64,000 nt of DNA from Alistipes megaguti (lineage in GTDB: Bacteria; Bacteroidota; Bacteroidia; Bacteroidales; Rikenellaceae). Positions 25,238-33,766 of this stretch are shown here, in pieces. The notes beneath the pieces were generated by a model. It searched no databases and was not told the origin of the DNA. It saw only the letters and a list, made by a program, of their open reading frames with translations. How positions within the stretch are numbered: the stretch's first letter is position 1; each line of letters starts with the position of its first letter. The stretch is taken from positions 1 to 64,000 of the forward strand of contig NZ_LR027382.1 in the NCBI RefSeq assembly GCF_900604385.1, given 5' to 3'. A program made the translations under genes and the position numbers.

Positions 25238-26695
25238 CTACTTTTCGGGGATGTGACACAGCGTGTCGGTCAGGAAGTCGTAGAACTTCACGACCGAGGC
25301 GATCTCCACCTTCTCGTCCGGCGAGTGGGGATAGCAGATCGTCGGACCGAACGAGATCATGTCCAGACCCGGATAGTTGCTGCCGATGATGCCGCACTCC
25401 AGTCCGGCGTGGATGGCCGTCACGTGGGGTTTCCGACCGAAGAGACGCTCGTAGGAGGCGGTCATCGCCTTCAGGATCGGCGACGACATGTCGGGATTCC
25501 AGCCGTCGTACTCGCCCGTCAGCTCGGTCTGTGCGCCGGCCAGGGCAAACAGCGCCTCGATGGCCTCGCCCAGGGCGCGCTTCTCGCTGCGCACCGAACT
25601 GCGCAGCAGGCACTGCAGCTTCACCGTGCGGCCGTCCGAGACCACGCGGGCCAGGTTCGTCGAGGTCTGAACCAGCCCCTCCATCGCCTTCGACATCTTC
25701 TGCACGCCGTCCGGACAGGCCACCACGGCACGTACCAGCGCATCGGCCGTCTTCGCAGGCATCATGCCGGCCGGACGTCCGCACTCCTCGGCAAACATCT
25801 CGATCGAATCCTCGATGCCGGCATATTCGGCCGCAATGACCTCCCGGTAGGCGGCCAGCGCCTCGGTGAAGGTCCCCAGCTCCTCGGCCGGGACGAGCAC
25901 CGTCGCCTCGGCCTCACGCGGAATGGCGTTGCGCAGCCCGCCGCCGTCGACCGACGCCAGCAGCACTTCGCACGGAGCCTCGTTCAGGAAACGGAACAGC
26001 ACCTTGTTGGCATTCGCCCGCTGGCAGACGATCTGGATGCCCGAGTGGCCGCCCTTGAGCCCCTTGACCGTCACCTTCACGGCCGAGTAGCCCTCCGCCG
26101 GGGTCGGCACCTCGGCGTAGTCGAAGAGCATGTTGGCGTCCAGTCCGCCGGCGCACCCCACGTAGAGTTCGCCCTCGGTCTCCGAATCGAGGTTGAGCAG
26201 GATGTCGCCCTGCAGCAGTCCGCCCTTCAGGCCGAAGGCACCGTCCATGCCGGTCTCCTCCGTGGCCGTAAAGAGCGCCTCGAGCGGTCCGTGCTGCAGC
26301 GTGTCGTCCTCGAGCACGGCCAGAATCGCGGCCACGCCGATGCCGTCGTCGGCCCCGAGCGTCGTGCCGTCAGCCGTCACCCACTCACCGTCGATATAGG
26401 CGTCGATCGGATCCTTCGTGAAGTCGAAGACCTTGTCGTTGTTCTTCTGCGGAACCATGTCCAGATGGGCCTGCAGAACAACCCCCTTGCGGTTCTCCCA
26501 GCCCGGCGTGGCCGCCTTGCGCACGTAGACGTTGTGCGCCTCGTCCTCGTGAGCCTCCAGGCCCAGTTTGTGCGCCGTATCAAGCACGTAGCGGCGGATC
26601 TGCTCCTCATGCGACGAGGGGCGCGGGATGCGGACGATCTCCGCGAAATGTTTCCAGACCAGTGTCGGCTTCAGTGCCGTCAGATTGCGATCCAT
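25238..26695 (-). CDS. pepD: cytosol non-specific dipeptidase (aminoacyl-histidine dipeptidase)
   Basis: A 485-residue M20-family metallopeptidase that hydrolyses dipeptides, including aminoacyl-histidine, in the cytoplasm. Zinc-binding motifs are visible: AHLDMVPQ near residue 77, TLGADDGIGV near 111, TATEETGMDGA with the catalytic Glu and a ligand Glu near 144, LNLDSE near 170, and the C-terminal IHAGLECGI. Length matches PepD. It is 12 bp after phoH and 7 bp before the lipid kinase gene. Confidence 0.95.
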   Translation of the reverse strand: MDRNLTALKPTLVWKHFAEIVRIPRPSSHEEQIRRYVLDTAHKLGLEAHEDEAHNVYVRKAATPGWENRKGVVLQAHLDMVPQKNNDKVFDFTKDPIDAYIDGEWVTADGTTLGADDGIGVAAILAVLEDDTLQHGPLEALFTATEETGMDGAFGLKGGLLQGDILLNLDSETEGELYVGCAGGLDANMLFDYAEVPTPAEGYSAVKVTVKGLKGGHSGIQIVCQRANANKVLFRFLNEAPCEVLLASVDGGGLRNAIPREAEATVLVPAEELGTFTEALAAYREVIAAEYAGIEDSIEMFAEECGRPAGMMPAKTADALVRAVVACPDGVQKMSKAMEGLVQTSTNLARVVSDGRTVKLQCLLRSSVRSEKRALGEAIEALFALAGAQTELTGEYDGWNPDMSSPILKAMTASYERLFGRKPHVTAIHAGLECGIIGSNYPGLDMISFGPTICYPHSPDEKVEIASVVKFYDFLTDTLCHIPEK

Positions 26696-26707
26696 AGTTT
26701 TCGGGAT

Positions 26708-27709
26708 TTATTCGTTTTTGGTTTTTGAATGATTGTTCGTTTCGTGTTCGTCGGACTCGGCGGCCGCCTTGCGGTCGAAGGCCTCGACGATGTACTTGAC
26801 CAGCGGGTGGCGCACGATGTCGCGTTTGTCAAACTCCACGATGCCGATTCCATCGACACCGCGCAGGATCTCCATCGCACGCACCAGTCCGCTGTCCGAC
26901 TTTTTCGGAAGGTCGACCTGCGTCACGTCGCCCGTGACAATGAAGCGCGCGTTGCGCCCCATGCGTGTCAGAAACATCTTGATCTGCGACAGGGTGGTGT
27001 TCTGCGCCTCGTCCAGAATGACGAAGGCGTTGTCCAGCGTACGGCCACGCATGTAGGCCAGCGGCGCGATCTGAACGGTCCCCTCCTCAAGGTACTTCTG
27101 CAGTTTGGCGGGCGGGATCATGTCGTTCAGCGCATCGTACAGCGGCTGCAGATAGGGGTCCAGCTTCTCCTTCATGTCGCCCGGCAGGAAGCCCAGCTTC
27201 TCGCCCGCCTCGACGGCCGGACGCGTCAGGATGATGCGCCGCACCTGCCGCTCCTTCAGGGCCCGCACGGCCAGCGCTATGGCCGTATAGGTCTTGCCCG
27301 AACCCGCAGGCCCCACGGCAAACAGCAGATCGTCCTTATCATAGAGCTTGACCAGCCGCTGCTGGTTCACGGTCCGCGCCCGGACGATGTTGCCGTTGTT
27401 GCCGTAGACGATCACATCCTTGTCCACGGGACCCTCCTCCTGGAGCGAGGCCCCCGAGAAGCACTGGTCGATGACCTGCGACGAGATATGACCGTACTTG
27501 AGGTAATAGGCCACCAGCGCGTCGATGCGTTTGGCAAAGCGGCGCGTCTCGGACTCCGGGCCCAGCACCTTGAGCGACGACCCCCGCGCCACGATCTTCA
27601 GCGCCGGATGCAGCGACTTGATCTGATCCAGATAGGCGTCCTGCGGGCCGTAGAGCTCCCGCGGATCGACCCCTTCGATGAGTATCTCCTTACCGACTGT
27701 CTCCGTCAT
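26708..27709 (-). CDS. PhoH-family ATPase (PhoH/YbeZ-like)
   Basis: A 333-residue RecA-fold ATPase related to superfamily 1 helicases, associated in other bacteria with rRNA maturation through the partner YbeY. Walker A is GPAGSGKT at 133-140. Other motifs are LTRPAVEAGEKLGFLPGD, Walker B ILDEAQNTT and TGDVTQVDLP. The N-terminal ~110 residues form the usual KH-like preface. The Lys/Glu/His-rich C-terminal tail is short. It is 6 bp after the outer-membrane protein gene and 12 bp before pepD. Confidence 0.93.
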   Translation of the reverse strand: MTETVGKEILIEGVDPRELYGPQDAYLDQIKSLHPALKIVARGSSLKVLGPESETRRFAKRIDALVAYYLKYGHISSQVIDQCFSGASLQEEGPVDKDVIVYGNNGNIVRARTVNQQRLVKLYDKDDLLFAVGPAGSGKTYTAIALAVRALKERQVRRIILTRPAVEAGEKLGFLPGDMKEKLDPYLQPLYDALNDMIPPAKLQKYLEEGTVQIAPLAYMRGRTLDNAFVILDEAQNTTLSQIKMFLTRMGRNARFIVTGDVTQVDLPKKSDSGLVRAMEILRGVDGIGIVEFDKRDIVRHPLVKYIVEAFDRKAAAESDEHETNNHSKTKNE

Positions 27710-27715
27710 AGGCCA

Positions 27716-28324
27716 TCAGAAGATATAACCGACGCTGAGCGCCACGTTGTAGGTACGGAGTTTGTCCAGCCGGCGGCCGTCCGGAAGCACCACGTCGTGC
27801 TTGCTGCGGAACTGGCCGTTGTAGCGCACGTCGACCAGCAGGTGGCGCAGCAGCACCACCCCGGCACCGACGGTGTACGACACTGACGGACGGATCCGCC
27901 CGAAATCGAGCAGATCGCCGCCCGACTTCTGCTTGCAGTCGTTCATCACCGTGAAGACCGGTCCGGCGTAGATGCGCAGCGGACTGAGCAGGCGGAACGA
28001 CGCCAGCACCGGCACGTCGATCGAATTCGACTTCAGGTTCAGCTCACCGCCCCCTTCGGGACGGATGCGCAGCCCCTGCCGCACGTAGAGGATCTGCGGC
28101 TCGACGGCGAAGGCGCCCAGCTTGACGGCCGTGACGATACCGGCCTGCCAGCCCATTTTGTTGCGGATGTCCGTGGCATCCATGTTCGTCGTATAGTCGG
28201 GGATGTTGATACCCCCGATCACGCCCCACTCCACCAACGTGCGGGGGCGTTGTGCCGCAGCACTCCCGGCCGAGCCGGCCAGCAGCAGCGTCAAGAGGAT
28301 TTTCAGCAGTTTGTTCATAGTCAT
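27716..28324 (-). CDS. small outer-membrane beta-barrel protein (PorT-like)
   Basis: A 202-residue protein with a Sec signal peptide (NKLLKILLTLLLAGSAGSAAA, cleavage near AAAQ) and about eight predicted amphipathic strands, e.g. GVIGGINIPDYT and YNVALSVGYIF ending in the aromatic C-terminus typical of outer-membrane proteins. It resembles the outer-membrane protein beta-barrel/PorT-like group of Bacteroidetes. The start at 28324 gives an ATGA overlap with the MFS stop codon, implying translational coupling; an in-frame ATG at 28318 is an alternative. No function can be assigned. Confidence 0.82.
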   Translation of the reverse strand: MTMNKLLKILLTLLLAGSAGSAAAQRPRTLVEWGVIGGINIPDYTTNMDATDIRNKMGWQAGIVTAVKLGAFAVEPQILYVRQGLRIRPEGGGELNLKSNSIDVPVLASFRLLSPLRIYAGPVFTVMNDCKQKSGGDLLDFGRIRPSVSYTVGAGVVLLRHLLVDVRYNGQFRSKHDVVLPDGRRLDKLRTYNVALSVGYIF

Positions 28325-29484
28325 TTTTCGTTTTTGTCCCGCCCGAGGCGGATTGCCGCCCAAAGCATGTAGGCCAGGCAGACCGTCACAAAGATCATTC
28401 CCGCATGAGGGTTCCCCGTCACACGGATCACCGCCCCGCACACCGGCCCCGAGACGGCTCCGGCCGCAATGGCGAGGATCATCAGTCCGGCCACCTCGTT
28501 GGCCCGCTCCGGCACGGCCTTCGTCGCCACGGCGTAGAACGTGGCGAAGACGCACGCCATCACGAAGCCCAGCACCCCGACGGCCGCATAGATCGCCGCC
28601 TCGTTGTGCACGAAGATCAGCGCCACGGCCAGCACCAAGCCCACGGCCATGTTCCAGGCCAGGTACTTCACGTCGGAGAAGCGCACGAGCACCCACGCCC
28701 CGACGAGCGTTCCGACAATGCGGCAGGCGTAGAAGCCCGTCGTCGTAAGGATCGACGAGGGGTTGTCGATCAGCCGCACGGAGAGGTATCCGATGGCCAC
28801 GTCGCCGGCAATGAAGCAGGCCACGCCCAGCGCCGAGAGCAAGACACGGCGGTTCTTCAGCAGGCGGAAGCACTCCGCCAGTCCGGCGGTCCGTTCGCTG
28901 CGCGGCGGTTCGGGGATCGCCGTCAGCTGTAGCCACACGCCTCCGACGACGGTCAGTCCGGCGTAGATCGGCAGCAGCAGCCGCCACGAGCCCGTCCACG
29001 CCACAAGCGCGGTCACCAGCGGCGCCAGCAGCAACAGCGACGTGTTGCGGAAGATCTGCCCGACGGTCAGGTAGCTGGTCATCCGCTCGCCGGGGACGAT
29101 CGTCGCCAGCAGCGGGTTGACGGCCACCTGCACGAACGTATTGCCGATGCCCAGCAGGCCGAATCCGACGAAATACCACGTCAGCAGACACGCGGCACCC
29201 GCCGCCCAGGGGATCATCAGCCCCGCAAAGGTGAGGGCATAACCCGCCAGCGCCGTCGCCTTGCGCCCCCAGCGGTTCATCAGTGCCGCAACGGGGGTCG
29301 AGAGCACCAGAAACCACAGGAAGACCATCGTCGGGAGAAAGCTCACGGCCGTCTGCTCCTCGGCGGGAAAATCCGCGGCGATACGCCCCGTAATGGGGGC
29401 CACCAGGTCGCAGAATCCCATGATGAAGAACCCCGCCAGAACGGGGCACAACAACCGGGCGGAGATCGGGGTACGGTTCGTCAT
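28321..29484 (-). CDS. major facilitator superfamily transporter
   Basis: A 387-residue inner-membrane transporter with about 12 hydrophobic segments. The loop-2/3 MFS signature is present as MNRWGRKATALAGY near residue 68-81, and TM segments such as GLLGIGNTFVQVAVNPLLATI recall the sugar/FucP-like branch, where this NPL region faces the substrate. No gene for the catabolism of a specific substrate is adjacent. It is the first gene of a compact operon (MFS, outer-membrane protein, phoH, pepD, lipid kinase) with a promoter just upstream. Substrate unknown. Confidence 0.85.
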   Translation of the reverse strand: MTNRTPISARLLCPVLAGFFIMGFCDLVAPITGRIAADFPAEEQTAVSFLPTMVFLWFLVLSTPVAALMNRWGRKATALAGYALTFAGLMIPWAAGAACLLTWYFVGFGLLGIGNTFVQVAVNPLLATIVPGERMTSYLTVGQIFRNTSLLLLAPLVTALVAWTGSWRLLLPIYAGLTVVGGVWLQLTAIPEPPRSERTAGLAECFRLLKNRRVLLSALGVACFIAGDVAIGYLSVRLIDNPSSILTTTGFYACRIVGTLVGAWVLVRFSDVKYLAWNMAVGLVLAVALIFVHNEAAIYAAVGVLGFVMACVFATFYAVATKAVPERANEVAGLMILAIAAGAVSGPVCGAVIRVTGNPHAGMIFVTVCLAYMLWAAIRLGRDKNEK

Positions 29485-29512
29485 GCATTGTTGTTTACGT
29501 TGTTCGATTCTT

Positions 29513-29520
29513 CAAAGTTA
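29513..29520 (-). promoter_or_regulatory. -7 element (TAACTTTG) of the MFS operon
   Basis: Minus-strand TAnnTTTG match 29 bp upstream of the MFS start. Confidence 0.6.
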
Positions 29521-29747
29521 CGTTTTTTTCCGGAAAAACGCACTTCGCCGTGCGATTATTTCTCCCCGGGGGATCCTCCGTACGGGCGTTTTTCGGCACG
29601 AAAGGCTGTCCCGGCACCGGTTTTTCCCCGGCGGCCAAGACTTCTCCATCGAACGAAAGTCGTTGTCCGTCACCTGGAAAAGCCCCGCATCCGCCACCGG
29701 CAGCCGACTCCCCGGTGTCGGTCCGGCGACAAATCCCGCTCCGGAGC

Positions 29748-29778
29748 TTGTTTTTCCGCGCATTTTTTCCTATATTTG
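29748..29778 (+). promoter_or_regulatory. promoter of the cation/proton antiporter gene
   Basis: TTG (29748-29750), 20-bp spacer, TATATTTG (29771-29778). The ATG follows at 29808. Confidence 0.72.
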
Positions 29779-29807
29779 TTCTAAACTTGCAGTCGACTCA
29801 TCCGATC

Positions 29808-31922
29808 ATGTATCTGTTCGCCCACATAGACTTCTCGCTGCCGCTCGAAGACCCGATCCTCAAGTTCCTGCTGATTCTGGTCATCATCCTGGCAGCCCCG
29901 CTGCTGCTCAACAAGCTCAAGATCCCCTATCTGCTGGGGCTCATCATCGCCGGCGCGGTGATCGGCCCCCACGGCCTGAACCTCGTGCTGCGCGACAGCA
30001 GCATCATCCTCTCCGGAACGGCCGGCCTGCTCTACATCATGTTCCTCTCGGGGCTGGACATGGACATGTCCGACTTCCGCCACAACAGTTGGCGAAGCCT
30101 CGTCTTCGGTCTCTACACCTTCTGCGTCCCGCTCCTGCTGGGCATCTTGGCCGGATACTACATCCTCGGATTCTCGATCTACTCGTCGATCCTGCTCGCC
30201 GGACTCTTCGCCTCGCAGACCCTGATCGCCTACCCCATCGTCAGCAAACTCGGCATCGCCCGCGACAAGGCCGTCACCATCGCCGTCGGCGGCACGGTCA
30301 TCACCGACACGCTCGCCCTGCTGCTGCTCACGGTCATCGTCGGCATGGCCACGGGAAACGTCAACGAGATGTTCTGGTGGCAGCTGGCCGGTTCGGTGGC
30401 CCTCTGCATCGCCATCATCGTCTTCCTGTTTCCGATCATCGCCCACTGGTTCTTCAAGCAGGTCAGCGACAACATCTCGCAGTACATCTTCGTCCTGGCG
30501 ATGGTCTTCCTCGGGTCGTTCCTCGCCCAGCTGGCCGGCCTCGAACCCATCATCGGCGCCTTCCTCTCGGGAATCGCCCTCAACCGGCTGATCCCCCGCA
30601 CCTCGCCGCTGATGAACCGCATCGAATTCGTCGGCAACGCCATCTTCATCCCCTTCTTCCTGATCGGCGTCGGCATGCTGATCGACTACCGCGCCTTCTT
30701 CCGCGACTGGGAGAGCCTCGAGGTGGCCGCCGTGATGATCGTGCTGATCACCGCCGCCAAGTTCATCGCCGCCTGGCTCACGCAGAAGAGCTTCCGCCTC
30801 TCGCGCGACCAGCGTACGGTGATCTTCGGCCTGAGCTCGGCCCACGTCGCCGCCACGCTCGCCGCCGTGATGGTGGGCTACAACGTCATCCTCGGCCATA
30901 CGCCCGACGGCGAACCGATCCGCCTGCTCAACGAGAGCGTTCTGAACGGCACGATCCTGATGATCCTGGCCACGTGCACCGTCTCGACCTTCGCCACGCA
31001 GCGCGGCGCCCACAACATCGCCGTGCGCCAGACCCATGCCGATACGGACGAAAAGAGCGCCAAGGTCGAGGAGCACCTGCTGATCCCCGTAGCCAACGAG
31101 CAGACGGTCGAGGAGCTCGTCGCGCTGAGCGTCATGCTCAAGCGCGCCAAGGAGCCCGGCGGACGCCTCTACGCCCTGCACGCCATCGACAACCAGGTCG
31201 AGGACCCCACGGCCGAAAAACGGGCCGAGAAGCTCCTCGAAACCGCCGCCACGACGGCCGCCGCCAGCGATATCTATCTCCAGGAGCTGATGCGCTACGA
31301 CGTCAACATCTCGAATGCCATCGTCAGCGTGAGCCGCGAGCGCAACATCACCGACATCATTATGGGTATGCACCAGATGTCGCCCTCGATGCCGGGACTG
31401 CCGGTTCTGCCGGGCATCCCCGGAGCTTCGGGCCCCGGCATCGGCAAGATGACCACAGACGTGCTGATGCAGAGCAACCTGACCACCTTCATCTACCATC
31501 CCGTACAGCCGCTGGCCACCATCAAGCGCCACCTGATCGTCGTTCCCGAGAAGGCCGAACAGGAGGCCGGCTTCAAGTTGTGGCTGCGCCGGATCCGGCT
31601 GCTGGCCGAGAACTCCGGAGCGAAAGTCTCGCTGCTGGCCCCCGAATCGACGCTGGCCTACCTCCGCCCGCGGGGACGCAGACGCCCGGCCAACATCGAC
31701 TACGTCCCCTTCACGCAGTGGGACGACCTCCCCTCGCTCGAACACGACATGCGCGACGACGACTGTCTGTGGTTCGTCATGAGCCGCCGCGACCGCGTCT
31801 CCTACCACCCCTCGATGAGCCGCATCCCGGCCTATCTGGAGCACCACTTCGCCGGCTACAGCTCCGTGCTGCTCTACCCCGTGCAGGCCGGCGACACCGA
31901 GAGCCGCTACATCCGGGTATAG
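29808..31922 (+). CDS. CPA2-family cation/proton antiporter with Usp-like C-terminal region
   Basis: A 704-residue protein. Residues about 15-400 hold roughly 12 membrane segments of a CPA2 sodium/proton antiporter (KefB-like), including LNKLKIPYLLGLIIAGAVIG and LEPIIGAFLSGIALN. The last ~300 residues are soluble and show two tandem segments resembling universal-stress-protein halves (VEEHLLIPVANEQTVEEL and IKRHLIVVPEKAEQEAGF), separated by a Met/Pro/Gly-rich loop near residue 525. No TrkA-N domain is seen. A role in pH or cation homeostasis follows from the family; ligand control through the Usp part is inferred. Confidence 0.88.
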   Translation: MYLFAHIDFSLPLEDPILKFLLILVIILAAPLLLNKLKIPYLLGLIIAGAVIGPHGLNLVLRDSSIILSGTAGLLYIMFLSGLDMDMSDFRHNSWRSLVFGLYTFCVPLLLGILAGYYILGFSIYSSILLAGLFASQTLIAYPIVSKLGIARDKAVTIAVGGTVITDTLALLLLTVIVGMATGNVNEMFWWQLAGSVALCIAIIVFLFPIIAHWFFKQVSDNISQYIFVLAMVFLGSFLAQLAGLEPIIGAFLSGIALNRLIPRTSPLMNRIEFVGNAIFIPFFLIGVGMLIDYRAFFRDWESLEVAAVMIVLITAAKFIAAWLTQKSFRLSRDQRTVIFGLSSAHVAATLAAVMVGYNVILGHTPDGEPIRLLNESVLNGTILMILATCTVSTFATQRGAHNIAVRQTHADTDEKSAKVEEHLLIPVANEQTVEELVALSVMLKRAKEPGGRLYALHAIDNQVEDPTAEKRAEKLLETAATTAAASDIYLQELMRYDVNISNAIVSVSRERNITDIIMGMHQMSPSMPGLPVLPGIPGASGPGIGKMTTDVLMQSNLTTFIYHPVQPLATIKRHLIVVPEKAEQEAGFKLWLRRIRLLAENSGAKVSLLAPESTLAYLRPRGRRRPANIDYVPFTQWDDLPSLEHDMRDDDCLWFVMSRRDRVSYHPSMSRIPAYLEHHFAGYSSVLLYPVQAGDTESRYIRV

Positions 31923-31923
31923 T

Positions 31924-31954
31924 TTTGCAATTCCCGAGATTTGCGCTATCTTTG
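31924..31954 (+). promoter_or_regulatory. promoter of der
   Basis: TTTG (31924-31927), 19-bp spacer, TATCTTTG (31947-31954): a textbook Bacteroidetes promoter, beginning right after the antiporter stop codon. Confidence 0.8.
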
Positions 31955-31988
31955 TACCCTAAAAATAAGATAAAGAACATCGCAGAAC

Positions 31989-33293
31989 ATGAGCCTCGTA
32001 GCAATCGTCGGACGTCCGAACGTCGGAAAAAGCACCCTCTTCAACCGCCTGGTCGGTGAGCGTAAGGCCATCGTCGACTCCACGGCCGGAACCACCCGCG
32101 ACCGCCATTACGGCAAAACCGACTGGAACGGCCGCGAATTCTCGGTCATCGACACCGGCGGCTACACCGTCAACTCGGAGGATATCTTCGAAGACGAGAT
32201 CCGCCGACAGGTCCTGCTGGCCATCGACGAAGCCGACGTGATCCTCTTCCTTGTGGAGGTCCGCACCGGCATCACCGACCTCGACATGCTCATGGCCGAC
32301 ATCCTGCGCCGCACCTCGAAGAAGGTGATTCTGGTCTGCAACAAGGTCGACACCAACGATCTGATATTCAGCTCAAACGAATTCTATGCCCTCGGTCTGG
32401 GCGACCCCTACTGCATCAGTTCGATGTCCGGAAGCGGTACGGGAGACCTGATGGATGCCATCCTCGCAGCGCTGCCCGCCGACGCTACCTCCGACGAGGA
32501 GGACGATCTGCCCCACATCACCATCGTCGGGCGCCCCAACGTCGGGAAATCCTCGCTGACGAATGCCCTGCTCGGCCAGGAGCGCAACATCGTCACCTCG
32601 ATCGCCGGCACCACACGCGACTCGATCCGCACCCGTTACAACAAGTACGGCATGGACTTCTACCTCGTCGACACGGCCGGCATGCGCAAGAAGGGCAAGA
32701 CGATGGAGGATCTGGAGTTCTACTCCGTGATGCGGTCGATCCGCGCCATCGAGAGCTCCGACGTCTGCATCCTGATGCTCGATGCCCAGCAGGGATTGGA
32801 ATCGCAGGACCTGAACATCCACAACCTGATCGTCCGCAACCGTAAGGGGTGCGTCATCGTGGTCAACAAGTGGGACCTGATCGAAAAGGACAACAACACG
32901 ATGAAGGAGTGGACCGAGTTCCTCAAGAAGAAGCTCGCGCCGTTCAACGACATTCCGATCATCTTCACCTCGGTCATCAACAAGCAGCGGATCCTCGAGG
33001 TGCTGCAGACGGCCATCCGCGTCTACCAGTCGCGCAAACGCCGCATCGCCACCTCCGAGCTGAACGACTTCCTGCTGCCGCTCATCGAGAACTATCCGCC
33101 TCCCGCAACCAAAGGCAAATATATCAAGATCAAGTACGTGACGCAGCTTCCGACGCCGACGCCGCAGTTCGCCTTTTTCGTCAACCTGCCGCAGTACATC
33201 AAGGAGCCCTATCGTCGTTTCCTGGAGAACAACATCCGCGACCACTGGGATTTTTCGGGCGTCCCGATGCAAATCTATTTCAGGCAGAAGTAA
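31989..33293 (+). CDS. der: ribosome biogenesis GTPase Der (EngA)
   Basis: Acts in 50S subunit assembly. The 434-residue protein has two tandem GTPase domains with P-loops GRPNVGKS at 8-15 and 181-188, switch II DTGG and DTAG, and NKVD/NKWD specificity motifs. The C-terminal KH-like domain ends VPMQIYFRQK. Length is standard. It has its own promoter. Its stop codon is the first part of a 161-bp tandem repeat whose units carry terminator-like hairpins. Confidence 0.97.
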   Translation: MSLVAIVGRPNVGKSTLFNRLVGERKAIVDSTAGTTRDRHYGKTDWNGREFSVIDTGGYTVNSEDIFEDEIRRQVLLAIDEADVILFLVEVRTGITDLDMLMADILRRTSKKVILVCNKVDTNDLIFSSNEFYALGLGDPYCISSMSGSGTGDLMDAILAALPADATSDEEDDLPHITIVGRPNVGKSSLTNALLGQERNIVTSIAGTTRDSIRTRYNKYGMDFYLVDTAGMRKKGKTMEDLEFYSVMRSIRAIESSDVCILMLDAQQGLESQDLNIHNLIVRNRKGCVIVVNKWDLIEKDNNTMKEWTEFLKKKLAPFNDIPIIFTSVINKQRILEVLQTAIRVYQSRKRRIATSELNDFLLPLIENYPPPATKGKYIKIKYVTQLPTPTPQFAFFVNLPQYIKEPYRRFLENNIRDHWDFSGVPMQIYFRQK

Positions 33294-33396
33294 ACGCAAC
33301 TCCGGGCAAACGGAAGTACAGCGACCGTCTCCGCACTGCTCACGTCTGTTGCCCGCCGCCTGCGGCGTCGTCTACAAGTCTGACCCTCCCCTAAAT

Positions 33397-33418
33397 CCCC
33401 TCCTCGGAGGGGACTTTT
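33397..33418 (+). terminator. terminator-like hairpin in repeat copy 1
   Basis: A 7-bp GC stem with a 2-nt loop, CCCCTCCTCGGAGGGG, followed by ACTTTT. This is likely the der terminator. Confidence 0.65.
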
Positions 33419-33557
33419 CGTGATTGCAAATTAGCAACGCGACTCCGGGAGTAAACGCGACTCCGGGCAAACGGAAGTACAGCGACCGTCTCCGCACTGC
33501 TCACGCCTGTTGCCCGCCGCCTGCGGCGTCGTCTACAGGTCTGACCCTCCCCTAAAT

Positions 33558-33579
33558 CCCCTCCTCGGAGGGGACTTTT
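33558..33579 (+). terminator. terminator-like hairpin in repeat copy 2
   Basis: The same hairpin and T-run as in copy 1, exactly 161 bp further on. Confidence 0.6.
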
Positions 33580-33766
33580 CGTGATTGCAAATTAGCAACG
33601 CGACTCCGGGAGTAAACGCGACTCCTGGCAAACGGAAGCTCGGCAACCGTCTCCGCTCCATTCACGCCCGTTGACCACCGTCTGTGCCCCTCAAAGAGCG
33701 CAAAAGCAAGACAGGAACCGGATATCAACATCCCGGCTCCCGCCTCACTCGATCAACTAACGCCCG

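Larger units (their letters stand above)
29485..29807. other. 323-bp divergent intergenic region
   Basis: It holds the promoters of the MFS operon (29513-29520, -) and of the antiporter gene (29748-29778, +). Between them I see no gene, repeat or structured RNA. The in-frame upstream extension of the antiporter lacks a promoter and is atypical sequence. Confidence 0.6.
33289..33680. repeat. 161-bp tandem repeat (two full, one degenerate partial copy) with terminator hairpins
   Basis: Copies start with AGTAAACGC at 33289 (containing the der stop codon), 33450 and 33611. The first two are nearly identical over 161 bp; the third decays after about 70 bp. Each full copy contains hairpin CCCCTCC-TC-GGAGGGG followed by ACTTTT. 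The 473-bp gap between der and the GH84 gene holds no gene; beyond 33680 nothing is recognised. Confidence 0.88.

Noticed and set aside
27716..29488. Single 590-codon frame that could be read as a fusion of the outer-membrane protein with an upstream domain
   Set aside because: The upstream part is the MFS gene read in another frame; the outer-membrane protein has its own signal peptide start with an ATGA overlap.
29261..32059. 932-codon plus-strand frame overlapping the antiporter gene, and a 688-codon minus-strand frame over the same region
   Set aside because: Compositionally odd (Pro/Arg/His-rich, or acidic) shadow frames of the antiporter; no start signals and no family resemblance.
33289..33680. 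Insertion sequence or integration site after der
   Set aside because: No transposase, terminal inverted repeats or target-site duplication; the structure is plain tandem duplication.
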